From NCBI GenBank assembly GCA_014799465.1, contig JAAVHZ010000004.1:26131-90130 (forward strand): 64,000 nucleotides of DNA, read 5' to 3'. Position numbers and translations under genes: made by a program. Under the pieces are notes generated by a model. That model saw only the letters and a list, made by a program, of their open reading frames with translations, had not been told where the DNA came from and searched no databases. Below, one piece after another: positions 31,627 through 40,246 of the stretch (position 1 is the first letter of the stretch; every line of letters starts with the position of its first letter). The stretch is from Lachnospiraceae bacterium. GTDB taxonomy: Bacteria; Bacillota; Clostridia; Lachnospirales; Lachnospiraceae.

Positions 31627-32505
31627 TTACATTTCGTCTTTTAAAATATCATATTTCCTAAATTTCAAAAGACCCGCCACGACAACCAGAACAACGATTA
31701 TTCCATTTATAATAAATCCCTGTTTAAACGTAACCCCATTAGAAATGCATAATATGTTCCTTTTTATCATTGCATAATTACCAACCATAATGGGTGTGTT
31801 GTAATATGTGGATACAAATAAAATAATGGCAATTATGGCAAAACAATATATTTTTTTAAAAAACATACCAAGACACAATTGTATAAGATTTATTGTAACA
31901 GCCGTAAACACCGGAAAAACAAATATGAGTAAAATTATTTCATTTTTACTGACATCCTGTACAAAATTCATTTCCAGTATTTTTTCATTAACATAGTCTG
32001 AAAACTGTAATGATATATCAATTCCAAATACCATACAAAGAACCCATAACGTCATATACAAAATGAAAAAGCACATCAAAGTACTCTCAATAACCCATAT
32101 ACATTTTGATATCCACCATTCCCGGCGGCTTGTTGTTCTGGTAATAATCTGCATACCATGTCCCGTAAGATTCCCTATGGGATATTCTAATGACAGATAT
32201 GATATAAACAAAAACAGAATTATCCACATAACAGGAAATACAAATTCACTTATTAAATCCGCCTTAAAAGGTTTTTTTCCTTCATATATGTAAAACAAAA
32301 TGTTAGTAATTGTTGCACCTTGCCGTTCCAATGCCAGATCTTCCTTTAAAATATTGACATTTAAGTAAAAATCAATAAAAAACATTATACCCAGAACCAT
32401 CATACTGGCATAACTGTAGATTCTGTAAAAAATCCCATTTATAACATCATATTTTATTAATTTAAAGAACTTCATAATGACGCCCTCTATACAATGTGAT
32501 AACAA
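31627..32505 (-). CDS. ABC transporter permease subunit
   Basis: Six-TM protein in the ABC operon. Confidence 0.7.
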   Translation of the reverse strand: MLSHCIEGVIMKFFKLIKYDVINGIFYRIYSYASMMVLGIMFFIDFYLNVNILKEDLALERQGATITNILFYIYEGKKPFKADLISEFVFPVMWIILFLFISYLSLEYPIGNLTGHGMQIITRTTSRREWWISKCIWVIESTLMCFFILYMTLWVLCMVFGIDISLQFSDYVNEKILEMNFVQDVSKNEIILLIFVFPVFTAVTINLIQLCLGMFFKKIYCFAIIAIILFVSTYYNTPIMVGNYAMIKRNILCISNGVTFKQGFIINGIIVVLVVVAGLLKFRKYDILKDEM

Positions 32506-33313
32506 ATGTTACCACAAACAGCAAAATGCCTTCACTGGCAATAACCACACCATATCTGTCAAATATAACCGGAAGTGTCTGAAGGAATTTTATCGGAGAA
32601 AACTCACAGTTTACTGCCACATGTGTATTAAGATAATCTAATAGTAGTAAACCAAAAAACGGAATAAGCATAACCAATATCTTTCTTTTTACAGCAAATG
32701 ATAATGCCACAGTTGTAACTGCTATCAACCCTGCAAATATTCCGTCAAGTAATATATACATTATGGTATACAGTAAAGGATGCTCATAAAACAAACCTGA
32801 CCACATACTCATCTGACCTATAGTACCATATGGATAAATACCTTCTGGTTTCAACGCCGGCAGAAACAGTGCCAGAACTAAAACATTTAATAGCAATGTA
32901 ATTATTACAATAGATGATGCTGAAATAAATACTGATATGTATTTAGATATAAAATAATTTCTGCGGTTTACTCTGCAGACTATATTTTTGATATATCCCG
33001 AATTTAATTCACTTATCAAGGACCACCCATATGGAACAACTATTATAAGTGGTAAAAGAAAATAAAACAGACCGCACTCAACAGAAGAGCCATCTGCCCC
33101 AAGCCAACGTACATAAAGTGAAATCATAGTAATCATAGGATTTCCGTTTATTTTTCCTTTATTTAGTTCATTTATAGACAAGCTGCATAATCTAATTGCT
33201 CCTGCTGAATGCATGAGAGATAAAAAAATTGTAAAAATAAAAGCGATAAATGCAGCTTTATTAAATAATGCTTTTTTTAATTCTGATTTTAAACACCTCT
33301 TAAACAACTGCAA
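32462..33313 (-). CDS. ABC transporter permease subunit
   Basis: Polytopic membrane protein overlapping the next permease; same operon. Confidence 0.7.
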   Translation of the reverse strand: MQLFKRCLKSELKKALFNKAAFIAFIFTIFLSLMHSAGAIRLCSLSINELNKGKINGNPMITMISLYVRWLGADGSSVECGLFYFLLPLIIVVPYGWSLISELNSGYIKNIVCRVNRRNYFISKYISVFISASSIVIITLLLNVLVLALFLPALKPEGIYPYGTIGQMSMWSGLFYEHPLLYTIMYILLDGIFAGLIAVTTVALSFAVKRKILVMLIPFFGLLLLDYLNTHVAVNCEFSPIKFLQTLPVIFDRYGVVIASEGILLFVVTFVITLYRGRHYEVL

Positions 33314-33510
33314 TACTCCTCTCTTTTGTTCGCATTTTGGAATGGCACTAATTTACTATATATGTAATTTTTGAAATTATCATAACTCAGTACACCTACT
33401 AAAGTACCGGATTTGTTACATTTTAATTTAAGCTTCATTGAAGCACCATTTTCATATATTTTATAGTTTTGATTAATTAAATCATCAATACATACTATTT
33501 TATTTTTCAT
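33289..33510 (-). CDS. Small uncharacterised protein in the agrD/ABC operon
   Basis: ATG at 33510 preceded by GAGGAGAATTTTATA; MKNKIVCIDDLINQNYKIYENG... Confidence 0.5.
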   Translation of the reverse strand: MKNKIVCIDDLINQNYKIYENGASMKLKLKCNKSGTLVGVLSYDNFKNYIYSKLVPFQNANKREEYCSCLRGV

Positions 33511-33604
33511 TATAAAATTCTCCTCTTGTTTTATCAAAGGGACTATATAAATATATAGCCCCTGATTTTATAAAACTAATCTGTGTCTTTTTATGAAATA
33601 TATA

Positions 33605-34063
33605 TTAGTTTACTACTGTATAGTTTCTGGTACTATCAGGACTCCAAACACCTTTAATAGTACCAGAAGCAGAACTTTTAAATCTAAGTTTTGCCAAAAC
33701 ATATGTATTACTTGCTCCACGATTTTCATAAATAAAGTTTGTAATACTTGATTGTACTTTAAGTTGCACTTTTGCTGATGGATTACTTCCAGTTCCTTTA
33801 GTCTCGTTATACCATAATGACGTATTTCTACTGCCTAATGTCTGTACAGTAATATACTTAGTAGGTAATTTTGTAAAATACACATATACTTTAGTAGTAT
33901 TCTGTTTATCTCTTGGGAGAGTTTCATAACTTACATTTGCTTTTATTTCTCTCTCACCAATTGGCTGGTCAGATACATTTGCCGCCTGCACACTTACAGC
34001 CGGTGTCAACATTATCGTACATGCCATTAACATGCATACTGCCTTTTTTAGTACTTTTCTCAT
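33605..34063 (-). CDS. Small secreted protein (signal peptide, tentative lactococcin-972/DUF2712-like C-terminus)
   Basis: MRKVLKKAVCMLMACTIMLTPAVSVQAANV signal peptide; C-terminal LRFKSSASGTIKGVWSPDST. Confidence 0.55.
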   Translation of the reverse strand: MRKVLKKAVCMLMACTIMLTPAVSVQAANVSDQPIGEREIKANVSYETLPRDKQNTTKVYVYFTKLPTKYITVQTLGSRNTSLWYNETKGTGSNPSAKVQLKVQSSITNFIYENRGASNTYVLAKLRFKSSASGTIKGVWSPDSTRNYTVVN

Positions 34064-34095
34064 AATCGAAATCTCCTTTTACATTTTTAGTAGTA

Positions 34096-34248
34096 TTATT
34101 TACTCAGTTTTTTAAGCTTTTTTGGCACATTAGGCTCATACATAAACCCTCTGCACGCTGTGTCTGCATTCTTTGATGCGATGTATGAAAATACTCCCAA
34201 CAAACTACCTGCACTATTTCGCAACGCCCTTCCGTCTTTTCTGTCCAT
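34096..34248 (-). CDS. agrD: AgrD-like cyclic autoinducer propeptide (50 aa)
   Basis: MDRKDGRALRNSAGSLLGVFSYIASKNADTACRGFMYEPNVPKKLKKLSK: amphipathic leader, Cys core TACRGFM, charged tail YEPNVPKKLKKL resembling staphylococcal DEVEVPKELTQL; agrB/C/A nearby; SD AAGGGG before ATG 34248. Confidence 0.85.
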   Translation of the reverse strand: MDRKDGRALRNSAGSLLGVFSYIASKNADTACRGFMYEPNVPKKLKKLSK

Positions 34249-34464
34249 CAATTCACCCCTTCCTATGTTCTCTGACAAAATTTTATCAAAAATGTTGTTA
34301 CCATGGCACCTTTATTAATATAACAATTAATTTAATTTTTCAACTGCAATTACCTAAACGACAATTTTACCGACACAAACAACATATATTGTAACTTGTT
34401 GTCGATATTTTTTAATGGTACAATAATATATATTAAATATATGAGTATATATTCAGGGGGTTAT

Positions 34465-35826
34465 ATGATTCAATCAATAATAAATTATTCATGGGAAATT
34501 TTCATTAATTTTTCCGAAAGTTTCTTATTCTTTATTTTTATAAATGCTAAAATGCAACCACAAAAAAACTCTTTTTCTTTTCACGGAAGGCAGATAATGT
34601 TTCTTTTTTTGCAAACTGCCCTGACATGTTTTTGCAATTTTTTTAATATTCCTACACTGATTACAGTGCTTCTTTCTTTAGTTTCAAATATAGCATTTGC
34701 GGTAATCTTTTACAGCAATACTTTTATGTTAAAGATATTTTGGGGAAGTATATATTCTGTTATCTGTATATTTGCAGAATATATAACTATGCTTATTCCA
34801 CAGACATTTTCACTTATAAAGCCTGACGAACTGCTTGCCGGAGGAAGACTCCGTATTCCAATGTCACTTCTTTACATTGCTTTAATTGCTGTATTTGTCT
34901 TTTTCTCAATAAATATAGGAAGTAAAAAAATGTTTTTAACTCCGATACAAAAGTCAGCATATGTAATCCTATGTGTTCTTGGAATTGCAGTGGCACATTA
35001 CATTTTAATAGTAACACTTAATGTATCACATTTTTATGCTATACAAAAACTGACAGACAGCCTGATTCTTACTAATATGTTCTTTTTGCTTCTGTTTATT
35101 GCACTTTTGCTGTTTATATATCAACTTGGTGTTTCAAAAAATCAGAATATGGTCCTTACAGAACAGTCCAAACAGTCTGCTTTAGAAAAGCAGCAGTATC
35201 AAAATTTATTAGAATCTACAAAGGCACTTCGTGAAATGAAGCACGATATTGAAATTCACCTTGATATAATACAATCATTAGCTGATAATAGCGACATCAC
35301 AAAACTAAAAGAGTATATAACAGCCTATCACAACAGCATAGAGCAGACACATCATTTATTATCAACAGGCAATACTGCCATTGACTGTATACTTTCTGCT
35401 AAACTTTCACAGGCAAAGAAAATGAATATAAAATTAGATTATTCCGTTCTGATTCCTAAACCATTTCCATTAGATTCAGTTAATTTATCTTCTTTACTTG
35501 GTAATCTGCTTGATAATTCATTAGAAGCCTGTCAACGCTGCTTAACTGCTAAAACAAACAGCATACCATGGATTTTATTTTATATTAAACCCTATCTTAA
35601 TATGGTTGTGATTCATATTGAAAACAGCACTCATGATATGGCAAAGATAAACAGCAAAAATACATTTGTTTCCTCAAAACACCAAAAGGGGCATGGCATG
35701 GGAATTAAACGCATTCGTTCCATTGTAAATAATGCTGATGGAATTCTCAATATTGTTCCTGAAAAGAATAAATTTACAGTACATATAATGCTTCCACTAA
35801 AGGAGGAAAATGATATTGAAAATTAA
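34465..35826 (+). CDS. agrC: AgrC-like GHKL sensor histidine kinase
   Basis: N-terminal TM domain; EMKHDIEIHLDIIQSLA; SLLGNLLDNSLEACQRC; GHGMGIKRIRSIV; SD AGGGGG favours ATG at 34465. Confidence 0.88.
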   Translation: MIQSIINYSWEIFINFSESFLFFIFINAKMQPQKNSFSFHGRQIMFLFLQTALTCFCNFFNIPTLITVLLSLVSNIAFAVIFYSNTFMLKIFWGSIYSVICIFAEYITMLIPQTFSLIKPDELLAGGRLRIPMSLLYIALIAVFVFFSINIGSKKMFLTPIQKSAYVILCVLGIAVAHYILIVTLNVSHFYAIQKLTDSLILTNMFFLLLFIALLLFIYQLGVSKNQNMVLTEQSKQSALEKQQYQNLLESTKALREMKHDIEIHLDIIQSLADNSDITKLKEYITAYHNSIEQTHHLLSTGNTAIDCILSAKLSQAKKMNIKLDYSVLIPKPFPLDSVNLSSLLGNLLDNSLEACQRCLTAKTNSIPWILFYIKPYLNMVVIHIENSTHDMAKINSKNTFVSSKHQKGHGMGIKRIRSIVNNADGILNIVPEKNKFTVHIMLPLKEENDIEN

Positions 35827-36532
35827 AATTACAATTATTGAAGACTGTTTAATTGAATTAAACAGATTAAGTACCGAGTTAGAAATCTGGAGCAAATGCT
35901 CCGGAATAGAAATCGAATTATACTCCTATTCTTCCGGTGAAGAATATTTTAGAAGACATCAGGAAAATGATGTCTCTGTTTTCTTTTTGGATATCCAGTT
36001 GTCAGGAATGAGTGGGATGACATTTGCAAAAAAGCTACGGGAAAGCGGTTACAAAGGGCATTTAATATTCATAACTGCTTTTCGTGAATATGTATTTGAG
36101 GGTTATCAGGTTCATGCATTGAATTATCTGCTAAAACCTATTACTGCCAATTCCCTTAAACCCTGCATGGATGAAATTGCAAAAGATTTATTAGGTAATA
36201 CCTATGTATTCCGCAATAAGCATGAAATAGTACAGATACCGTACACTGATATTCTGGTATTTTCAAGTAATATGCATTATGTTGACATATTAACTACATC
36301 AAAATCCTTTTGCCAATATACCTCGCTTAACAATATAATAAGTTATCTGCCAAAAGAATTTATACGGTGCCATCGCTCTTACATAGTTAATATGTCTCAT
36401 ATATACAAAATAAAAGGAAATACCATAGTTCTTTCAAACAACATGAAAGTTCCCATAGGACGTTCATTTTTAAATCATGTACAAATTGAATTTTCCAATT
36501 ATTCTTTTAGGTTTGACAAAGACATTTTTTAA
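35810..36532 (+). CDS. agrA: AgrA-like LytTR response regulator
   Basis: ITIIEDCLIELNRL; VFFLDIQLSGMSGMTFAKKLR; LytTR C-terminus LPKEFIRCHRSYIVNMSHIYKIKGNTIVLSNNMKVPIGRSF. Confidence 0.92.
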   Translation: MILKIKITIIEDCLIELNRLSTELEIWSKCSGIEIELYSYSSGEEYFRRHQENDVSVFFLDIQLSGMSGMTFAKKLRESGYKGHLIFITAFREYVFEGYQVHALNYLLKPITANSLKPCMDEIAKDLLGNTYVFRNKHEIVQIPYTDILVFSSNMHYVDILTTSKSFCQYTSLNNIISYLPKEFIRCHRSYIVNMSHIYKIKGNTIVLSNNMKVPIGRSFLNHVQIEFSNYSFRFDKDIF

Positions 36533-36543
36533 CAGGAGGACTT

Positions 36544-37095
36544 ATGATCACTAAAATATCAACATACTTTATTAACCAAATCACATCTATATCAAATATT
36601 AATTGTGATGCCGAAGATATTGAAGTATATATTTACGGCATGGAATGCTTTCTTAATACTTTCATTACAATTATAATACTGGCAATATGGGGATTGCTGT
36701 CTGATAGCTTAACAGGTACTTTTCTATGGATAGCCGTATTTTCTTCCCTTCGTCATAACACCGGAGGATACCATGCTCATACACATGCAGGGTGCATTAT
36801 CTCCAGCGTTTTACTTGGAATATCGGCTTCGTTTATTCCAATTATCAAGTATAAATACATACTTTTAATACTATTTTGCATTTTACTGCTTTTTTTAATT
36901 ATTGTCTCACCGGTGTCTTCAGCAGTCAAACCTCTTACTAAAGAAGAGAAAATAAAAAACAAAAAATATGCTGTTTTAAAGTTATGTATTATATTTTTAA
37001 TTTCATTATTACTTCCTCCCCAGCTTAGTATTTTTCCTGCCTATGCCGCAGTCTGCACATCATTATTAATGATTCCTGCTATATTCGTACAATAA
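36544..37095 (+). CDS. agrB: AgrB-like autoinducer processing endopeptidase
   Basis: RHNTGGYHAHTHAGC catalytic His/Cys context with multiple TM helices. Confidence 0.93.
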   Translation: MITKISTYFINQITSISNINCDAEDIEVYIYGMECFLNTFITIIILAIWGLLSDSLTGTFLWIAVFSSLRHNTGGYHAHTHAGCIISSVLLGISASFIPIIKYKYILLILFCILLLFLIIVSPVSSAVKPLTKEEKIKNKKYAVLKLCIIFLISLLLPPQLSIFPAYAAVCTSLLMIPAIFVQ

Positions 37096-37097
37096 GT

Positions 37098-37132
37098 GGA
37101 GCTGCACACTAATTATTCAGTGTGGCAGCTCC
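37098..37132 (+). terminator. Terminator-like hairpin after agrB (GGAGCTGC-ACACT...AGTGT-GCAGCTCC)
   Basis: 8+5-bp stem directly after the agrB stop. Confidence 0.75.
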
Positions 37133-37142
37133 TTTGTCCTGC

Positions 37143-38213
37143 TTAATGTACATTTAAGATATTACCATTTGACTGAAGATATCCCATTACAAAGGCACGA
37201 TGCTCCCTTGCATAAGCTTGAAAGAATGTCATTTTATGTTTTTCCCCTTCAAACTTATAATCCGGCAGATAATCATAATCAACAAAATCAGCCATTTGCC
37301 TTCTCCAGACACCGGACTGGTCTGCTTTAATGGTTTTAATCACATCATCTACGGCTATCAGCCACTGTTTTTCTTCAGGATGCTGTTCAGGAATAGTAAA
37401 TGTGTTTCCTGTACGAAAACATCTTAAAGCCCATTCCATTTGCTGAAATGCACAGGAAAAGTCTTCCGGACCATTTTTTATAATATTTTCTCCTGTAGCT
37501 TTCCAATAAGGATGATATTGATAGCTCATACATCCATAATCCGGAAAATGACCTGCACGTCCATGTCCCAGATAAGACATGGAATAGTTGCTAGGTCCAG
37601 GCGGCGTTGCCCCTGTTTCAAAATCTTCCGGCAACGGCAAAGGATCTAATCTCTTCATATCTTTTACCTCATTCACGAAATAGTTGGGCGTACCTGAAAA
37701 ATACTGATGTGCCCAGGTATCTGCCAAGACATGCATGAGAATTCCAATCATAATCAGATATTCCTTTTTTTCCTCTTGGTTACAGTGGGAAAAAACAGAA
37801 ACAGACCTTTGAATCATTTGTAAAACCAAATCGCTGTTTGGCTCACATATACATAAGAAATCACGCATATCCCGTTCACTTTCCATAGGTATAATCCCTT
37901 TATAACGGAAATGTCCGTCAATATTTCCCGGAAGAAAGTGAAAAGGCATCCAAATACTTCTAACAAGTTGTAATGTAGAACTCGTTTCATTTGACAATAG
38001 AGAAGATATCTCTTCTTTAATATTTTCTGTTACGGATTGACAGGTGAAAACAGGATCCCACCGATTCAAATAAGGGTAAAATTTATCAACATTCTCTTTG
38101 GTACATTCATCTACTGTCTGGGCAGCCCAGGCAATATCAGCAGCAGACTCAGGTGTAAAACCGGCAATAACTGCAGCAGCGTAAGTTCCTTCATAATGAA
38201 AATCTCTATTCAT
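37143..38213 (-). CDS. DUF6765-like / zinc-dependent phospholipase C-like protein
   Basis: HYEGTYAAAVIAGFTPESAADIAWAAQTVDECT; ILMHVLADTWAHQYFSGTPNY; start ATG 38213 after GGAGG. Confidence 0.7.
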   Translation of the reverse strand: MNRDFHYEGTYAAAVIAGFTPESAADIAWAAQTVDECTKENVDKFYPYLNRWDPVFTCQSVTENIKEEISSLLSNETSSTLQLVRSIWMPFHFLPGNIDGHFRYKGIIPMESERDMRDFLCICEPNSDLVLQMIQRSVSVFSHCNQEEKKEYLIMIGILMHVLADTWAHQYFSGTPNYFVNEVKDMKRLDPLPLPEDFETGATPPGPSNYSMSYLGHGRAGHFPDYGCMSYQYHPYWKATGENIIKNGPEDFSCAFQQMEWALRCFRTGNTFTIPEQHPEEKQWLIAVDDVIKTIKADQSGVWRRQMADFVDYDYLPDYKFEGEKHKMTFFQAYAREHRAFVMGYLQSNGNILNVH

Positions 38214-38634
38214 AATCCATACCTCCATGCTTTAATAAGTAATTTCTAAGTTTTAATAAAATTTTTTTGTGACGGTACTGGAGCGTAGTAACCGGAAGTT
38301 CCATCTGTCGGGCTATGGTGCGAAGCGACTCATTGTATATATAAATTCTCTGAATCAATTTACGTTCATGGGTTTCCAATTTCTTTAAGGCACACAGTAA
38401 ATTTTCCTCGTCTATGGACCGAATTACCCGGTCTTCTACAGGAAGGGCATTACTGTCTCCGAATATATCACAACCGTTCATTTCACTTGTATCTAATGCA
38501 TCATAAGAAAAAACCTTATTATGGGTGTCACTTTCTGCAAAATAACGCTCTTTTCTGACACCCTTCCAATAGGTTCGGTAAATTTCTTCCGACACGGGAA
38601 TCGGATTACCCTTAATCCATATTTTATACTCCAT
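38206..38634 (-). CDS. Small sigma-70 family RNA polymerase sigma factor
   Basis: EDRVIRSIDEENLLCALKKLETHERKLIQRIYIYNESLRTIARQMELPVTTLQYRHKKILLKLRNYL (region-4 HTH). Confidence 0.8.
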   Translation of the reverse strand: MEYKIWIKGNPIPVSEEIYRTYWKGVRKERYFAESDTHNKVFSYDALDTSEMNGCDIFGDSNALPVEDRVIRSIDEENLLCALKKLETHERKLIQRIYIYNESLRTIARQMELPVTTLQYRHKKILLKLRNYLLKHGGMDYE

Positions 38635-38689
38635 AATGTCTCCTTTTCTTTTTCATGTAAAAATAAATTAAATTCATCTTTTAAAAATC

Positions 38690-38701
38690 GAATATATGTT
38701 C
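38690..38701. promoter_or_regulatory. SOS-box-like GAATATATGTTC
   Basis: GAAT-N4-GTTC adjacent to the sigma-factor -10. Confidence 0.45.
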
Positions 38702-38708
38702 TATAATC

Positions 38709-38737
38709 ATCCTAGCACTATTTATTTATCATGTCAA
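38709..38737 (-). promoter_or_regulatory. Promoter of the sigma-factor gene: TTGACA (38732-38737), 17-bp spacer, TAGGAT (38709-38714)
   Basis: Consensus -35, near-consensus -10, correct spacing and orientation. Confidence 0.65.
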
Positions 38738-38750
38738 GAACATACGTTCT
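38737..38750. promoter_or_regulatory. SOS-box-like AGAACATACGTTCT
   Basis: Exact GAAC-N4-GTTC inverted repeat touching the TTGACA -35 and just upstream of the 38768 gene. Confidence 0.55.
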
Positions 38751-38767
38751 AAAAAAGGAGGAGTAAA

Positions 38768-39379
38768 ATGAAAAATGACACAATTATAATTCAAATTGCA
38801 AAACAGGATTTACAAATATTAAAGGATGCAGAGTATCATCTCTGCATTGCAGGCAGAATGAATGATACGGACTTTACCGTTGTCTGGTATGCAACAGAAA
38901 AATTTGCTTTTAATAATAAAATAACAATAAATGATGAATATGAAGTTTTTGCCAGCAACGGATGCTCAAAAAAAGTATTTGTAGATTTTCCGGGCACCCC
39001 GGCAGAGATAGGAGAAAAATGCTTAATAGACAAATACGGAATTATATCACAGGCAATAACGGGACAGAATCCAAATGCTATTGTACTAGTCAATGAATAT
39101 GGAAACCTGCATCCCGGTCTTAAACGAACGGGAACCGGCATTCAGGGTGAAGAATTCAGCAATCCGCTGTTTCTTTCCCGCAATGCAATACTCCCCGGCG
39201 AGTTTGAGTATTTTCCCTCATATCAGATTAAGATATGGTTTGCACAAAATACAGAAACAGGAGAAATGATACCACAACAGAAAATGCGGTCAGCACTAAC
39301 AAATTATATTCTGGTAGATTTAGAGAAAAGAAATGCTCCGGTACTGAGCTTTTCTAACGGCACCTGGAAATTTATTTAA
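38768..39379 (+). CDS. Uncharacterised 203-aa protein, paralogue A
   Basis: SD AAAGGAGGAG; alignable to 39476-40087 and of equal length. Confidence 0.8.
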   Translation: MKNDTIIIQIAKQDLQILKDAEYHLCIAGRMNDTDFTVVWYATEKFAFNNKITINDEYEVFASNGCSKKVFVDFPGTPAEIGEKCLIDKYGIISQAITGQNPNAIVLVNEYGNLHPGLKRTGTGIQGEEFSNPLFLSRNAILPGEFEYFPSYQIKIWFAQNTETGEMIPQQKMRSALTNYILVDLEKRNAPVLSFSNGTWKFI

Positions 39380-39386
39380 TTATTTT

Positions 39387-39407
39387 CGTACATATGTTCG
39401 TGCGAAC
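39387..39407. promoter_or_regulatory. Overlapping inverted repeats CGTACATATGTTCG and GTTCGTGCGAAC
   Basis: One mismatch from CGAAC-N4-GTTCG; followed by palindrome GTGACGTCAC at 39426-39435. Confidence 0.45.
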
Positions 39408-39475
39408 GGATAAATAGTGTAACCAGTGACGTCACAAAACAAATTTAATCAGATTATATTATGGAGGTAATTATT

Positions 39476-40087
39476 ATGTGTCAAAAATCAATTATTGTAA
39501 CATTAGACCCTGCATCATTAAAGGGACTGAAAGAATCAAAATATTCTCTTTGCTTTGCCAAAAAGGTAAATGATGCCTATAACGTAATATGGAGATCAAG
39601 CAAAAAATATCTTGCCAGAAATATCTTTTCATGGAAGCCTAAATATGCGGTATTTGGTACCAACACCTATGAAGCATCAGTTAAGGTTACTGCAGATACT
39701 GCAGTTGTCAATGCAGAATTAGGACAGGAGTGCACTCTGGATAAAAATGGAATTATGAATGACGCTATTAGCGGAACACATCCAATGAGTGTTACGATTA
39801 ACAATAAATATGGACCAATACATCCTGGTATAAGCCAGATATGTACTATTGACGGAATTGAAGAAACTACACCAATCTATGTGTCAAAAGATTCCCGTAC
39901 AAAAGGAGAGATTATTCTGACACCAAAGGAAAAGGTTCTGATATGGTTTGAGGCAGATGTAGAAACAAGTACAATTTTCGAAGATGCAAAAACAGATGCG
40001 ATTGAAATTGACTTAACCAATAAGGAGTCACAGACCATAAGCTTTGACTTTGAATCAGGTACCTGGAAAGTATTAGAAACAAAATAA
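39476..40087 (+). CDS. Uncharacterised 203-aa protein, paralogue B
   Basis: GGAGG upstream of ATG 39476; shared pattern LKxxxYxLCxAxxxND...VxWxxxxK...YxVFxxN...GIxxxAIxGxxPxxxxxxNxYGxxHPGxxxxxxGIxxE...SFxxGTWK. Confidence 0.8.
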   Translation: MCQKSIIVTLDPASLKGLKESKYSLCFAKKVNDAYNVIWRSSKKYLARNIFSWKPKYAVFGTNTYEASVKVTADTAVVNAELGQECTLDKNGIMNDAISGTHPMSVTINNKYGPIHPGISQICTIDGIEETTPIYVSKDSRTKGEIILTPKEKVLIWFEADVETSTIFEDAKTDAIEIDLTNKESQTISFDFESGTWKVLETK

Positions 40088-40121
40088 AGTTTTTAAAATG
40101 AATATATGTTCTTTATGAAAT

Positions 40122-40156
40122 ATGGCTGTCACACTAAATAATCAGTGTGCAGCCAT
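40122..40156 (+). terminator. Rho-independent terminator after paralogue B
   Basis: GGCTG-t-CACACT...AGTGTG-CAGCC followed by TTTTT. Confidence 0.8.
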
Positions 40157-40246
40157 TTTTCATTTAAAAACACAATTGTTGCTAAATTCTCCAACTGTGG
40201 TGAATAATACGGACTAAAATTCATCACCTGTTGTATATCTTTAAAA

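Noticed and set aside
32462-33313. Lantibiotic (LanFEG-type) immunity transporter with a nearby lanthipeptide
   Set aside because: ABC layout is compatible, but no LanM/LanBC/LanT-like gene or Ser/Thr/Cys-rich precursor is present in the window
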